A stretch of 64,000 nt of DNA from Siphonodentalium dalli (Eukaryota > Mollusca > Scaphopoda > Gadilida > Siphonodentaliidae). The DNA lies in the NCBI GenBank assembly GCA_032622095.1, contig CP136062.1, positions 160,388,875 through 160,452,874 on the forward strand. The letters are read 5' to 3'. Made by a program: the position numbers and the translations under genes. The notes under the pieces were generated by a model. It ran no database searches and had not been told where the DNA came from. It saw only the letters and a list, made by a program, of their open reading frames with translations. This document shows positions 1-10,853 of this stretch, in pieces; position 1 is the first letter of the stretch, and the number at the start of each line of letters is the position of its first letter.

Positions 1-703
1 TCACTATTTTCACAGCATATACATGTTCCAATTATTAGGTTAAAATTTTGGCTTGATGATTATAGAAAGCTATAACACTCAGAAATGTTATGTTGCATGA
101 GGAAGTTGAGCCATCGAATCAGAATGTACATGTAGCAGTATATCATGCTGTATAACCATTACAGATTCCAACTCGAAAAAAGTATTAACCCCAGTATTCT
201 TACAGAAGTAGGACAAACACTCTTTATTTGTACTACATGTACCAGGAATTGACTATCATGGAATGTAAATTGAACTTCAGCCTTTCTGATAATAGTCCAT
301 TTCTCTCTAATAATTTGATAAGGAGAAGTGATCTCTCCGAATTTGAATTATCTAGGCTGGTCCCTCAGTCCGACCGCATCTATTTTGGACCCGTTACCAG
401 AAACACATATTCATTGTATTTTGGCATAATTTTGGGCTTCAAACCGTCACGAAGGCATTAAAATATTGAGTTGTCATCACTGTTGAGATACTTTATATTT
501 AAATATGTAATGGTTATACAATGCATGTGTTATTGAAGTGTTTGTAAACTTAAATGAAGAAAAACAAAACATCAGGCCTGAGATGTCCAATTGATGTTGC
601 TATAGAAACTGATATTTAATGTCAGTATCACGCACTACAGTGTACATGTATGAATTTCATGGTGAATGTTTTATACAGGTCTGGAAATTCTTATTTATAG
701 CTA
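1..703. other. Non-coding AT-rich stretch
   Basis: I see no gene, repeat or splice-bounded exon here. The only open frame (228-461) has no recognisable domain and is taken as chance. Confidence 0.5.
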
Positions 704-788
704 CAGTAATGCCCTAAATAATCGACTCCTTAACCACAGCAGAATTAATTCTGCTGTGGTTAAGGAGTCGATTATTTAGAGCATTACT
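704..788 (+). mobile_element. MITE-A copy 1, short palindrome
   Basis: Two inverted arms of about 42 bases, starting CAGTAATGCCCTAAATAATC and ending in TTAGAGCATTACT, meet with no loop at the AATTAATT centre. The left flank is TA, as in Tc1/mariner-type MITEs; the right edge is slightly eroded. This is the shortest copy of a family found six times here and lacks the GGAAATATGGCTTGTTGCC inner block of the long copies. No coding capacity. Confidence 0.8.
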
Positions 789-845
789 TTATAATCGTGA
801 TATTCAACTGATCAAAGTGAGATAAACCTATTCACGTAACAAATA

Positions 846-1210
846 TACATAATCCGATTTTATAGTATCATCAGATTCCAACAACAAAAACAACAACATT
901 TCTTCAAAAGACGCTTCAGTTATCAGAATCGTTCAATTACCCAAAAATAATCCTAACCACTGTCAACTCTAGTTTAAACGTGTTATATACATTTTGTTCA
1001 AAATAATTTGTTATTGAGAGCATGTCGGTCGACTTTTCAAATATTTGCTAGGCCGCCAAATATTCCAGGTGGTGATAATAACAGATTTCAAAAATCGATA
1101 TCTGATAACTCTGAGCTTTGGTGGGTGGGTTCCTCGACTCAAATCAAATATTTTTTACCCCGAAGCCTAAGAAATAGTAATTTAGGAGTGTTAATTTGGA
1201 TTATGTATCT
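846..1210 (+). mobile_element. TTAA-type repeat family C, copy 1
   Basis: Shares with the other copies a head AATCCGATT...CATCAGATTCCAACAAC, a middle TTATCAGAAT...CAATTACCC and a tail GAGCTTTG.TGGGTGGGTTCC...GGATTATG.ATCTTTAA. The right end abuts TTAA at 1211-1214, which is also the left end of copy 2. TTAA target sites suggest a piggyBac-like non-autonomous element. The left edge is approximate. Confidence 0.65.
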
Positions 1211-1214
1211 TTAA

Positions 1215-1497
1215 AGGTACTCAATCCGATTCGATGGTCCCTATATCATCAGATTCCAACAACAACAAAATTTTTTGAAATGCTGCTTCAGTTATCAGAA
1301 TCGATTAATTGCCCAAAGGGGCCAGTGTTTTTATTGGGCCACTATAAAGTATCGGTGGTGAAAAATAATAGATTTCAAAAATCGATATCTGATCACTCTG
1401 AGCTTTCATGGGTGGGTTCCTCGACTTGAATCAAATATTTTTTACCCCGAAGCCAATGAAATAGTAATTTGTGAGCGTTAATTCGGATTATGCATCT
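1215..1497 (+). mobile_element. TTAA-type repeat family C, copy 2
   Basis: Bounded by TTAA at 1211-1214 and 1498-1501. The ends are imperfect inverted repeats (AAGGTACTCAATCCGATTCG against the complement of the AATTCGGATTATGCATCTT end). It sits head-to-tail with copy 1 and shares one TTAA with it. An internal deletion makes it shorter than the 437-base copy at 3500. Confidence 0.7.
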
Positions 1498-1576
1498 TTA
1501 AAAGATTAGTTATAACAGTTTGCAGTAATGCCTGCTTCCAATGCAAATTGGCAAGAGTTGTTTTGACATTCCTATA

Positions 1577-1749
1577 CAGTAATGCTCTAATTAATCGACT
1601 AGTCGGAAATATGGCTTGTTGCCATTCATCGGAAAGCTCTCGGGTAGAGCTTTCCGATGAATGGCAACAAGCCATATTTCCGAATAAATCCTGAAAAGTT
1701 ACCCATAATTCTGCTGTGGTTAAGAAGTCGATTACTTAGAGCATTACTG
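1577..1749 (+). mobile_element. MITE-A copy 2
   Basis: TA-flanked palindrome with CAGTAATGCTCTAA ends and the inner arm GGAAATATGGCTTGTTGCC / GGCAACAAGCCATATTTCC. The left arm has lost the segment from the ACCACAGCAGAATT block to the GGATTT block, while the right arm keeps it. Confidence 0.8.
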
Positions 1750-2459
1750 TAGCTATCATAGCTATAAATGTAATTTGCCAGATCTGACAAAATATCATTA
1801 GATCTACTGAATTTGTGCATCTAGAAAATAACTTTTGTACTTATGCTCAACATCGAACATTTCCTTTTTCAGGCCTGTGAATTGATCTTTTGCTGTATAA
1901 ATCTGTATATTTTTGTACCAGGACAAAAACCTATGTGCTTAGATAAGTGGCCTTAATACGGAGCAGAGTTTGTTGCAAAAAAAAAATGCACCACAAGGCC
2001 AGATACATAAAACTGTTCATTTCTCAGGGATTGCCTTTTCTCCAAACACTTCTGCTTCTGAGTCAGAAGTGTTGATGATGACAGAGTTAATTGTAAATCC
2101 CAAACGATGAGAAGTACTACATACATGTAAGTCATTTTATGTTTTATTACTTGGTTTACAGATTTCCCTACCCAAAATAATCTGATTTGCAAAAATATTA
2201 TATTTTTCAAGTTTTTTTATTCCCGCCAATGGGAATACATGTATTAATCCAGATATATACAAAATCTCCTGTTGAATTTTGTGTCAAATATACAACAAAA
2301 TCGATTGAATGGCAAAGCCTCTCCACTATGTTTATGGTGTACTATAGATCTAGTACATACACTAGTAAATACACAAGGAAGAAAACTACCTGATTTTTCA
2401 ATGGGAAAGTTGAATGTCAACTAACAGTAACACCAACATGGCAGATGCTGATAGCAGTA
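1750..2459. other. Non-coding stretch
   Basis: No gene or catalogued repeat recognised. Confidence 0.45.
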
Positions 2460-2900
2460 ATAGCCTGATAGCAGGCTAGCATCACTAAATTCACTATCTG
2501 GGGATCTCATTCTGCTTAGGCCTCATCTTCTCTGGATAGTATCCTTATTATTAAATTGACAAGTTTATTAGTTTCTTTCGATTTTTTCTTTCGAAATTCT
2601 TTAGAAAATTTCTTTCGATTTTTTACTAGTAGTTTAGTTTCTCTATGTCCCTAAAATTGGCAGACAACACAATGCATGATCGAGGTGCCCAATTGGTGCA
2701 CATCACCATCTTCACAATCTGGGAACTTACTAGTAAATCTCTATATATAGCTCTCCCATAGTAGATGAGTTCATGCAGAATGAAGTCCCTAGAGGCTGAA
2801 TTTAGTGATGCTAGCCCATTATGCGGGGTAGCATCACCAAATTCACCCTCTGGGGACTTCATTCTGCAAATGACAAGCACCATATTTTGAGACCTGATAT
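2460..2900 (+). repeat. Foldback family D fragments
   Basis: A half-copy at about 2472-2530 (GCTAGCATCACTAAATTCAC then CTCATTCTGCTTAGGCCTCA) and a full hairpin at 2774-2868. The hairpin arms are TGCAGAATGAAGTCCC...GTGATGCTAGCCC and their complement ending CTTCATTCTGCA. The same hairpin recurs near 9.0, 9.3, 11.1, 11.4, 12.2, 16.7 and 17.2 kb. Confidence 0.7.
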
Positions 2901-2943
2901 TTCCCATATATTAATGACTTCCCTTAACCCTTTCAGTGCCAAG

Positions 2944-3240
2944 TCCAATTTTTATTTATGTCAAATGATTTTTTTGACAAGGCAGGTCTTTATACGAAAG
3001 ATATTTATTGCAGCCCCTATTTAACCCTTTCAGTGGCAAGTTTGATTTTTGTATCAACCTATATTTCCTTGATCATTTTTCAAATTTATTGATTATAATA
3101 ATGTGATACATTGATGGAAAGAGCTCTTAGGTTGATACAAAAATCGAACTTGCCACTGAAAGGGTTAAATAGGGGCTGCAATAAATATCTTTCGTATAAA
3201 GACCTGCCTTGTCAAAAAAATCATTTGACATAAATAAAAT
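2944..3240. mobile_element. Large palindrome with inner TTAA element
   Basis: The outer arms, TTTTTATTTATGTCAAATGA to AGCCCCTATTTAA, are repeated inverted on the right side (to about 3238). At the centre is a TTAA-flanked element (3025-3164; TTAA at 3021-3024 and 3165-3168) with ends CCCTTTCAGTGGCAAGTT. A second TTAACCCTTTCAGTGCCAAG at 2924 looks like the outer left terminus, with its right counterpart lost. Piggybac-like MITE, no coding capacity. Confidence 0.7.
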
Positions 3241-3499
3241 AATAAATCTGCTTCCCTCATCACTTTGTAAAAGAAATTTCCTGAGAAACTAACTATTTTA
3301 TTTATCCGGCCTGTTTTTTCATATTTATTTTCTTTATCTGTCCTTAAGGAAGACTGTACCTAAATCCAGCCATTTTTGGGGCTATCTCTTGCTCTATTTG
3401 ACAGAAAATCTGCAACTAATGAATGAATTTAGGTCAGGGATAGGTGCAAAATACGCTAAACAACATAGTAATTATAATGAAAATGAGTAAATGGCTTAA

Positions 3500-3936
3500 A
3501 GGTAATCAATCTGATTCGATGGTCCCCATATAATCAGATTCCAACAACAACAACATTTTTAGAAACGCCACTTCAGTTATCAGAAATGATTAATTGCCCA
3601 AAATAATGCTAACCACCATCAGCTATAGTTTTTTTTTATAAAATTGCCGGAAACGTGTTATTTATCAAAATCAAAATTTGGCCTTATTATCAACATAAAG
3701 CCTCTTGATTTTAGAGTTATGCGTCTTCATCCGCAATTTGGTCTGAGACCGTCGGCTCATCAACATTTTTCTGGGCCACTAATAAGTCTCAATGGTGAAA
3801 AATAATAGATTTCAAAAATCAATATCTAATATCTCTGAGCTTTGATTGGTGGGTTCCTTGACTTGAATCATATATTTTTTTACCCCCCAAACCAAATGAA
3901 TAGTAATTGAGGGGCGATTAATCATATTATGCATCT
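3500..3936 (+). mobile_element. TTAA-type repeat family C, copy 3
   Basis: The fullest plus-strand copy of family C. Flanked by TTAA at 3496-3499 and 3937-3940; the right TTAA is shared with the next element. It is inserted in the left part of the family P element. Confidence 0.75.
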
Positions 3937-3940
3937 TTAA

Positions 3941-4796
3941 CTCTTTCAGTGCCAGGGGCCGATCTTATTGGCCCTAATTTACGGTCTTTAGAGTGCCCTA
4001 GATTTTTTTTTTGTGGTTGAATTTTGTTTGGGCATGCTTAAAGGGGTACTGTACGCCATTTTCAATAAATTCCCGGTGATAACAACGATCTATTATCGAT
4101 ACTATATAGAAATATAAGTAATTTGAGTCGAAGATGTATTCTGTAAACGCTCAGGTTAATAGGCTATCTTAAAATTTAATAATTTAAAAGTTAATAATTT
4201 AATATAAATTGATTTTATGGCTCCAGCCATAAAATGGCGTCTCTTAAAATTCGAATTTCCGTGTACAAAACGTAATCAAATTATAATTGAGGGATACCGG
4301 ATTAGGAAAACAATTGCACACACGATCGTTTGAAACATTATGCTTATACGGGGAGAAAACCCAAGCCATTCATTGACTAGTGACGGTACACTAACTTAAA
4401 TGAGTATATGGGACTACTAACCATATAATATAATGTTTATTTGATTCATTTGGTTGAAAACTTTACAAAAATTACTCGACATCGACAATTTGTATTTTTG
4501 CATTCCGGTAAATTTGCCATCCGTAACAATACTTCGTACTCAACAAACTTTCAAAAAATGGAAAAGTTGTTACATTATTCTCCGACTCGAGGATTATAGA
4601 AACCAACAACAACATCTTGGGTACAGTACCCCTTTAAGCATGCTATAGAGAATTTAAAAACAAACTGGATAAGTCCTTTGGGGCATGTTATAACTCAAAA
4701 CTATCACCAAGTATTCATAGTAATAATTTTGATGCCCATGAAAAACGTAAGATTCCCTGGCACTAAACCTACAAAATAAGCCTGGCACTAAAAGAG
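3941..4796 (+). mobile_element. TTAA element Q with nested element R
   Basis: Ends CTCTTTCAGTGCCAGG and CCTGGCACTAAAAGAG are inverted repeats flanked by TTAA at 3937-3940 and 4797-4800. The interior is interrupted by element R (4042-4633). Without R it is a short non-autonomous element of about 260 bases. Confidence 0.75.
4042..4633 (+). mobile_element. TTAA element R nested in Q
   Basis: Ends AAGGGGTACTGTAC and GTACAGTACCCCTT are inverted repeats between TTAA at 4038-4041 and 4634-4637. GCATGC lies outside both TTAA sites, so the target was the self-complementary site GCATGCTTAAGCATGC. The termini resemble those of family P (AAGGGCACTGTACAC). Confidence 0.75.
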
Positions 4797-4901
4797 TTAA
4801 GTCTTTTACTCATTTTGGTTATAATTATCAGGTTGTTATAAGCGTGGTTCTTTGTGTATACGTGATGAGTGTATTTAACTCTCGTTCTTGACTCCTATTA
4901 A

Positions 4902-5294
4902 CCCTTTACCCAACAGAACGGCCCTGTGCCAATGCATTCTCTTATATATGCGAGTCGACCATAGGTCGCCTCGCATATATAAGAGAATGCATTGGCTTAA
5001 CACATTAAAAATTATAAAATTGTTAAAGAATGTAAGAAAAAATGGTAAAAAGGGTTAAAAAAAGATTTTTTTTAGGCCAATGCATTCTCTTATATATGCG
5101 AGGCGACCTATGGTCGACTCGCATATATAAGAGAATGCATTGGCACAGGGCATAACTGTAACTTATCACAATGTGGTCAAGGAGCCGGTTCCAATGATAT
5201 CCATATTTGTATGGTTCTATTGAGACAGACCGAAGATATTTTAGGCTGTTGAAGCTTTATTTGGCCGGTTTTGGCCGGTTTGTTGGGTAAAGGG
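4902..5294 (+). mobile_element. TTAA-type MITE carrying hairpin module B
   Basis: Inverted ends CCCTTTACCCAACA / TGTTGGGTAAAGGG with TTAA at 4898-4901 and 5295-5298. Inside are two copies of module B, each a hairpin of CCAATGCATTCTCTTATATA, GCGAGTCGACC and its complement. The two hairpins face each other around a short spacer. No coding capacity. Confidence 0.85.
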
Positions 5295-5418
5295 TTAATT
5301 AATTTATTGGATATTGTATGTTGAGTATACCGGGTAGTAAGAGATGGCTCCATAAATGGATTGATTGAGGTACTATCTCCCTTTAATATTAATCAATGTC
5401 TGAACTGCACACAAATGT

Positions 5419-5840
5419 GACCCGCCATATCAAATCCAGTTGTAAGTTGGGATTTTTTTACCCTGTGCCAATGCATTCTCTTATATATGCGAGTCGACCA
5501 TAGGTCGCCTCGCATATATAAGAGAATGCATTGGCCTAACAATTTTTTATCATTTTTTTTTAAATAAATGTTTCTTACAATTTTTAGGACATAAAATAAA
5601 AAACATCCATTATCCTGCAGGGAGCCCCACACATATATAGAAGCATATAGAAGAGTGTCGTCTGGTCATGTTTGTCTGGGGCTCTGTATGGGTGAAATTA
5701 TAAAATTGTTAAAGAATACAAGAAAAAATTATTAAAATTGTAAAAAATTGTTTGGCCAATGCATTATCTTATATATAAGAGAATGCATTGGCACAGGGTA
5801 AAAAAATCCCGACTTACGACTGGATTTGACATGGCGGGTC
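5419..5840 (+). mobile_element. hAT-like MITE carrying module B, copy X1
   Basis: Ends GACCCGCCATATCAAATCC and its complement are flanked by a perfect 8-bp duplication, ACAAATGT (5411-5418 and 5841-5848), as expected for hAT. Module B is fully formed on the left; on the right the hairpin has lost its GCGAGGCGACC centre. The spacer between hairpins is itself partly inverted. The complement reads through as a short peptide, which is not a gene. Confidence 0.85.
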
Positions 5841-5981
5841 ACAAATGTTCATATTTATTCCTTAATTCAGATGCATTTATCAATGATAAACAAAAGGCAA
5901 TGACTCCACCAATGTCAGTCCCTGAATACCTGTATGCGGCCAATTAGGTTATAAAGTTTATCAAAATAACTGCTTTACTTT

Positions 5982-6907
5982 TAGTCCAAGTCTTCTCGTA
6001 CTAAAACTAGCTAAGATTTTGGGATGGAGATGCTAGTATGTAGTCCGAGTTCCAGGCCCATGCATTCCTATGACACGACTTAAGCGTTATTGACCCGCTC
6101 AAATAAAACCACAATTATATGAAATAAAATATCACAATTGCTACAATAAACAGATAGTTTCCGCAGAAGACATGCTATTTGATCTGAAACCCACATCGGT
6201 TGTGAATTGAAAGCGGTAATTTAATGTGAAAAGAAACATTTGCCGCAGTGTTTACATATTTTTTAAAGTAAGCGAACTCAGTTGACCTTGCGAACTGCGT
6301 TCGGCATTTTCCGGTGAAAATATTCCGTAGATTTTCAATCAACCACGCACGATGAATTCTCCATTGTAATCGTAATTATACGTGACAATAAATAAATAAA
6401 TACATAGATTAAATACATATTGAAGATATAAATGTAATACATTAAATAAATTACGGGAATTACAACCATCTCACAGTTTAAAACAGTGTAAACACAATGA
6501 GCATTAGAATATCATGGGGGCCGCCATTTTGTTTGTATCGAAATTCGTCTCGGCCAAAACAAACACCGGACAATGCCGAAGTTCTTCGGAACCTGAGTTC
6601 GGCTTTCAGTTAAGTAAACAAACAGAAAAAAATGTTTGTGGCAATCAACCGGAATATTCTATGTGTAATTTAACATTAAAGTTAGATTATTATACACCAT
6701 TATGACCATAAGATGTCACTCTTTCCGATGTATATAGCATCATGTATTGCTTTGTTAGGTAAATCGAGTAAAATACACCACAGATTCCCGCCACAGATCC
6801 TGGGCGTAACTCGTGTCATAGGAATGCATGGGCCTGGAACTCAGACTAAATACTAGCATCTCCATCCCAAAATCTTAGCTAGTTTTAGTACGAGAAGACT
6901 TGGACTA
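5982..6907 (+). mobile_element. Mutator-like non-autonomous element
   Basis: Terminal inverted repeats of more than 90 bases start TAGTCCAAGTCTTCTCGTAC and end in the complement. They are flanked by a 9-bp duplication, CTTTACTTT (5973-5981 and 6908-6916). A 9-bp TSD with long TIRs is the Mutator pattern. No transposase frame. It sits inside a copy of repeat H (flank GAGTAAGATTATTCTC also seen near 42.0 and 63.8 kb). Confidence 0.8.
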
Positions 6908-6972
6908 CTTTACTTTGAGTAAGATTATTCTCTATTTCCATTTGATCACCCAAGCAGAGCGTTCCATTTTAA

Positions 6973-7156
6973 CCCTTCCATGACTGGAGCTTCCTGAAAT
7001 TTAGTAAATACCCTGTGCAAATGCATTCTCTTATATGTGTGTGTCTCCCATATATAACAATGCATTGGCATAACAATACTTACATTGACCTTCTAAACCA
7101 GTGCATTCTCTTATATACAATAATTTCATGTATGCAAGGCTCCCATCATGAAAGTG
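6973..7156 (+). mobile_element. TTAA-type MITE with degraded module B
   Basis: TTAA at 6969-6972 and 7157-7160; left end CCCTTCCATGACTGGAGCTT, right end CATCATGAAAGTG. It contains eroded CCCTGTGCAAATGCATTCTC hairpins. Confidence 0.65.
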
Positions 7157-7259
7157 TTAAGTGTGTATGCATTAGTCAGACAGCCTTATATCTCACTTCC
7201 TAACCGAATCTCAGCTTTCGATGTAAATGGAATCCTCTCATGCACTACATAAGCCCCTC

Positions 7260-7700
7260 AGTGCAATTTGGCTTTTTATGGGTACCCATACCATAGTATG
7301 GTGCACATAGTGTCAACGTCCGGATTGACTACTCGTCATTCATCAGGGCATCTGTCTGTCCATAGACACTTTACGCATGGTGCGATAACTCAAACATTTT
7401 CTATCGGATCGGAGCCGAAATTTGTATATGGGTTTGATCAGAGTTATTTTAATGGAGTTTAGAGTTATATGGTCATTTTTCGACTTAGAATTCATGCATG
7501 CTGCGATAATTCTGACATTTTTTTATCTGATCGGAACCAAATTTTTATATGTGAGTTTCTCAGTCCAAAATACAGATCAAGTTCTATTATGGGTTTGATA
7601 TGATTTTTATTTATGGAGTTATGGTCCTTTTTTTACTTAAAAAAATAGCTGCTGAAAAATCCCGATTTATTATTAACTCCAGCAGCATGCTGCAATAACT
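7260..7700 (+). repeat. Interspersed repeat G, copy 1
   Basis: Starts with the palindrome GTACCCATACCATAGTATGG, then CCGGATTGA.TACTCGTC and GATAACTCAAACATTTTCTA. The same order recurs at 62705-62960. It ends in degenerate repeats of the GAACC/CAGATC..GTTCTATTATGG segment. Confidence 0.65.
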
Positions 7701-7835
7701 CAAACATAAGTGAAGAAATTATTTATTTTGATGTCTCATCTGACCAGCTTGATTAGTCTGCAATCTGTCTCAGTATTCTCAAATTAAAGGAATCCATTAG
7801 AGGCTTATTTATTGCACTGAGAGGTCCCCTTAGAC

Positions 7836-8391
7836 CAAGTCTTCTCGAACTTTAACAGCTCGGTTGGTTGATGCTGTTTTGGACCGAGTCCCATCCAGTT
7901 ACAAGTACTCTTCTATAACAGACTTTCATTGAAAAGACGTAATACATTTACACATGAATCCCGGGCATGCACGCGAACCCCTGAATGTGATTAATCATCT
8001 GTCTTCAAAATGATATATAATTTACCATGATAGAAAAAGTTAAAGGATGATAAGATCGTTTAATATATTGTTTACATACATTTTCTGATAGCATGACAAA
8101 TCAAATCTGGAAAACAATGCTTTGTTTACTTGTAAATCTCGTTGCTTTGACATTCAACGGATGTCTGATATATGCATGTTGGATATCATAATGCCTGGGG
8201 AAGGCCGCCCTCTATGTTCGTTTATGCAAATCACCTATTTGATCTAATTCAAAGACATACAAGCAAGATATAAACTCCCGCCCACGATTCTATGCGTAAA
8301 GTCTGTTATAGAAGAGTAACGGGACGGGACTGAGTCCAAAACAGCATCAACCGGAGGGATACCCCAAGCTGTTGTGGACCAAGAAGACTTG
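7836..8391 (+). mobile_element. Mutator-like element, relative of 5982 element
   Basis: Inverted arms begin CAAGTCTTCTCGAAC and share GGTTGATGCTGTTTTGGAC and TCTTCTATAACAGACTTT with their complements. The end resembles the 5982 element (CCAAGTCTTCTCG). No clean 9-bp TSD; instead about 20 bases (TTATTTAT..CACTGAGAGG) occur on both sides, a few bases from the left end. Confidence 0.6.
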
Positions 8392-8466
8392 TTTTATTTA
8401 TCACTGAGAGGCCACAAATCATGTGCTGAGAGGGTATGATTCAGCTGGGGCCTTGGGCTGTGTGTA

Positions 8467-8508
8467 CAGTAATGCCATAAGCAATCGACTCCTTAACACA
8501 AACTCTGC
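8467..8508 (+). mobile_element. MITE-A solo left end
   Basis: CAGTAATGCCATAAGCAATC followed by GACTCCTTAAC is a MITE-A terminus preceded by TA. No right arm is present. Confidence 0.6.
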
Positions 8509-8801
8509 TTCCACCCAAATTTCTGAATGCCTGTATATTTACACATTCTGTTCAAACTGTTTCATTTTGTATACCTGTCTTCTGTCCTGTGGCTAAAACG
8601 GATTATTTGTCTCATTGGTTGGACGCTTGCAGTTGTCGTAGTTACATGTACATCTGTATGTAGGAGGTCTGTGATAATGGCCAGAGTGAAATGTGTGTTT
8701 CTGGTAACAGGTCCATAAAAATTCTGCAATTTTTGTAAAGTTCAATTTTTACAAAATGAGAAAAAGAATTGTTGAATACTGGATTTACCACTTTACCACA
8801 T

Positions 8802-8880
8802 GAACCCTTCCATGACTGGAGCTTCCTGAAATTTTGCGAAAACCCTGTGCCAATGCATTCTCAAATGCGAGGCTCCCGAT
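8802..8880 (+). mobile_element. Module-B MITE fragment
   Basis: CCCTTCCATGACTGGAGCTT, then CCCTGTGCCAATGCATTCTC and AATGCGAGGCTCCC. It is a truncated relative of the 6973 and 9735 elements without a right end. Confidence 0.55.
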
Positions 8881-9002
8881 CACGATACATCTGTTAAAAA
8901 TATTGCGATAGGATTCTTCACAAAGAATCGCCATAAGCATGTATCGCGATTAATTATTGAGAGTCTTGAAAATCTAAATGGTATGACCATCAAGCCTGCA
9001 AA

Positions 9003-9440
9003 TAGTTGGTCTGACTTTTGCAGAATGAGGTCCCCAGAGGATGAATTCAATGACATTGTCCCACACGGTGAGCTAGCATCAACAAATTCACCCTCTGGGA
9101 ACCTCATACTGCTTAGGCCTCAACTGCTATGGGGGACCTGAGATCAGATTGAAGTTCCCTAGTTGAAGTTGATGTTCACCCATTAGTCACCACATTAATG
9201 CATCTTCTGCAAATTAGAGGCTATAGAAACTGAATGCAGGGGGAAAAGTTACTAAAAAACATGTTAATTTGAGACTATAGATAATTCCCAGAAGATGAGG
9301 CCTAATCAGAATGAGGTCCCCAGAGGTTGAATTTGTGATGCTAGCCTGTTGTGCAGGGTAGCATCACTAAAATTCACCCTCTGTGGACCTCATTCTGCAA
9401 ATGTCAGACACACTATTTCCAGGTTTGATGATCTGTTGAG
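9003..9440 (+). repeat. Composite foldback family D, copy 1
   Basis: Two hairpins (about 9021-9115 and 9308-9400), each of GCAGAATGAGGTCCCCAGAG with its complement, flank a spacer of about 190 bases containing CTATGGGGGACCTGAGATCA and CACCCATTAGTCACC. The outer right flank CAAATGTCAGACACAC is shared with other copies. Transposition class unclear. Confidence 0.65.
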
Positions 9441-9734
9441 ATGAGAAGTTCAACATTATTATGCCAAAAAAAAATTGTATCGAGAGAGACCAAAATCAAG
9501 AAAACTAGTTTTGGTTTTGGCATTTGATTTTGAGGCGAGTTTACAGAAACACACATCCAATTTATATTCGGCCTACATGTAATTGGTCACCATTAAGGCT
9601 CACATGTGGAGTTCCTTCCAATTTGTGAACCAGAAGGTGTGAATCATTTCATGCTTTATTAACTGCATTTTAACCGCATTCTGTGACAGGAATTTAAATT
9701 TTGTTCATTGGTTAAAGGGACTCAAGGCCTTTAA

Positions 9735-9989
9735 CCCTTTCATGGCGGGAGTAGCGCTGGTGCAGCATTAATGATCCTGTACCAATGTATTCTGTTATAT
9801 ATGCCAGTCTCCCATAGGGAGCCTCACATATTTAAGAGAATACACTGGCTAACAAGGTCAAGGTAAGTACTGTTTGGCCAATGCATTCTCTTATATTTGC
9901 AAGTCTCACATAGGGAGCCTCACACATATAAGAGAATGAATTGGCACAGGGTTTTCACAAAATTTCAGGAAACTCCAGTCATGGAAGGG
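9735..9989 (+). mobile_element. TTAA-type MITE with module B, first of a pair
   Basis: TTAA at 9731-9734 and 9990-9993; ends CCCTTTCATGGCGGGAG and CTCCAGTCATGGAAGGG. Two module-B hairpins lie inside. Confidence 0.75.
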
Positions 9990-9993
9990 TTAA

Positions 9994-10309
9994 GGGCATG
10001 ACTGGAGCTTCCTGAAATTTTGCATAAACCCTGTGCCAATGCATTCTCTTATATATGGGAGTCTCCACAGGGAGCTCGCATACAGTAATGCTCTAATTAA
10101 TCTCGCCGAGAGCTTTCCGATGAATGGCAACAAGCCATATTTCCGACTAAATCCTGAAAAGTTACCCATAATCCTGCTGTGGTTAAGGAGTCGATTAATT
10201 AGAGCATTACTGTATATAAGAGGTTACATTGTCCTAACAATATTTACCTTGATCTAGCTTGTAAGCCAATGCATTATCTTATATATATGAGGCTCCTGTC
10301 TTGAAAGGA
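9994..10309 (+). mobile_element. TTAA-type MITE with module B, second of a pair
   Basis: Starts at the TTAA shared with the preceding element and ends at TTAA 10310-10313. The left end is GGGCATGACTGGAGC and the right end CCTGTCTTGAAAGGA. The first module-B hairpin is interrupted by MITE-A copy 3 inserted at TA within the loop. Confidence 0.7.
10083..10212 (+). mobile_element. MITE-A copy 3
   Basis: Flanked by TA on both sides and inserted in the module-B hairpin loop of the surrounding element. The left arm is mostly deleted (CAGTAATGCTCTAATTAATC, then directly GCCGAGAGCTTTCC); the right arm is complete. Confidence 0.8.
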
Positions 10310-10313
10310 TTAA

Positions 10314-10853
10314 TCTCTTCAGTGCAGTAACTCATGTCTCCACTCACAATATTCTGCTTCAGACAGCAAATTAAACCTCGTAAACTGCGCTGGCCAAAAA
10401 ATTCTATTTCTGAACTTGTTGGTGAACGTTCAGTCGACCACGATACAATCGTAAGTGGAAGAATCGGGCCCGACGAGATCGTGCATAGTTTGTTCACACG
10501 ATTGCGATGTCATTATACAAGATATCTTAGGTTGTTCATAAAGCATGTGATTGACTACCCACGATCTTTCCAGCCACGATTTTTACGTAATACATGACTG
10601 CGATAAGTGCGATTACGTCGCAAGTGGAGGTATCCAAGGATATGCACGATTTCGAATCTAAAATCAAACAGTGCTTGATATTATTTTTTGACGTGAGAAT
10701 GCGCAGTCTAACTACTGGTTACTTCCTATGACGGAAACCCTTCCACTTACTATTGAATCGTGGTCGTCTGAATTTGTTAATTGGCCAATTTCAGATAAAT
10801 AAACATAGGATCATTGAGAAAACCGAGGCTAAAAATTATGAAATGAATATATA
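10314..10853. other. Non-coding stretch
   Basis: Overlapping open frames occur on both strands (10279-10597), but they show no splice sites, domain or repeat support. No function assigned. Confidence 0.4.

Larger units (their letters stand above)
3348..5382 (+). mobile_element. TTAA element family P, split by later insertions
   Basis: The left third (3348-3495), centre (4801-4897) and right third (5299-5382) together match the uninterrupted copy at 13594-13958: ACTGTAC.TAAATCCRGCC at the left, TTATAATTATCA in the middle, and TGTTGAGTATA...GGCTCCATAAATGG at the right. TTAA lies at 3344-3347 and 5383-5386. The intervening DNA is separate TTAA-flanked elements, so this is a stack of at least five insertions. 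Confidence 0.7.

Noticed and set aside
4921-5160. CRISPR-like regular repeats
   Set aside because: Repeats are inverted hairpins inside a TTAA-flanked MITE in animal DNA; no array spacing, leader or cas genes.
5393-5947. Similar short peptides with MHWHRVKKSRLTTGFDMAGH at 5.4-5.9, 29.1 and 41.2 kb
   Set aside because: They are read-through of the hAT-like MITE ends and module-B palindrome; repeats on both strands, no start or splice logic.
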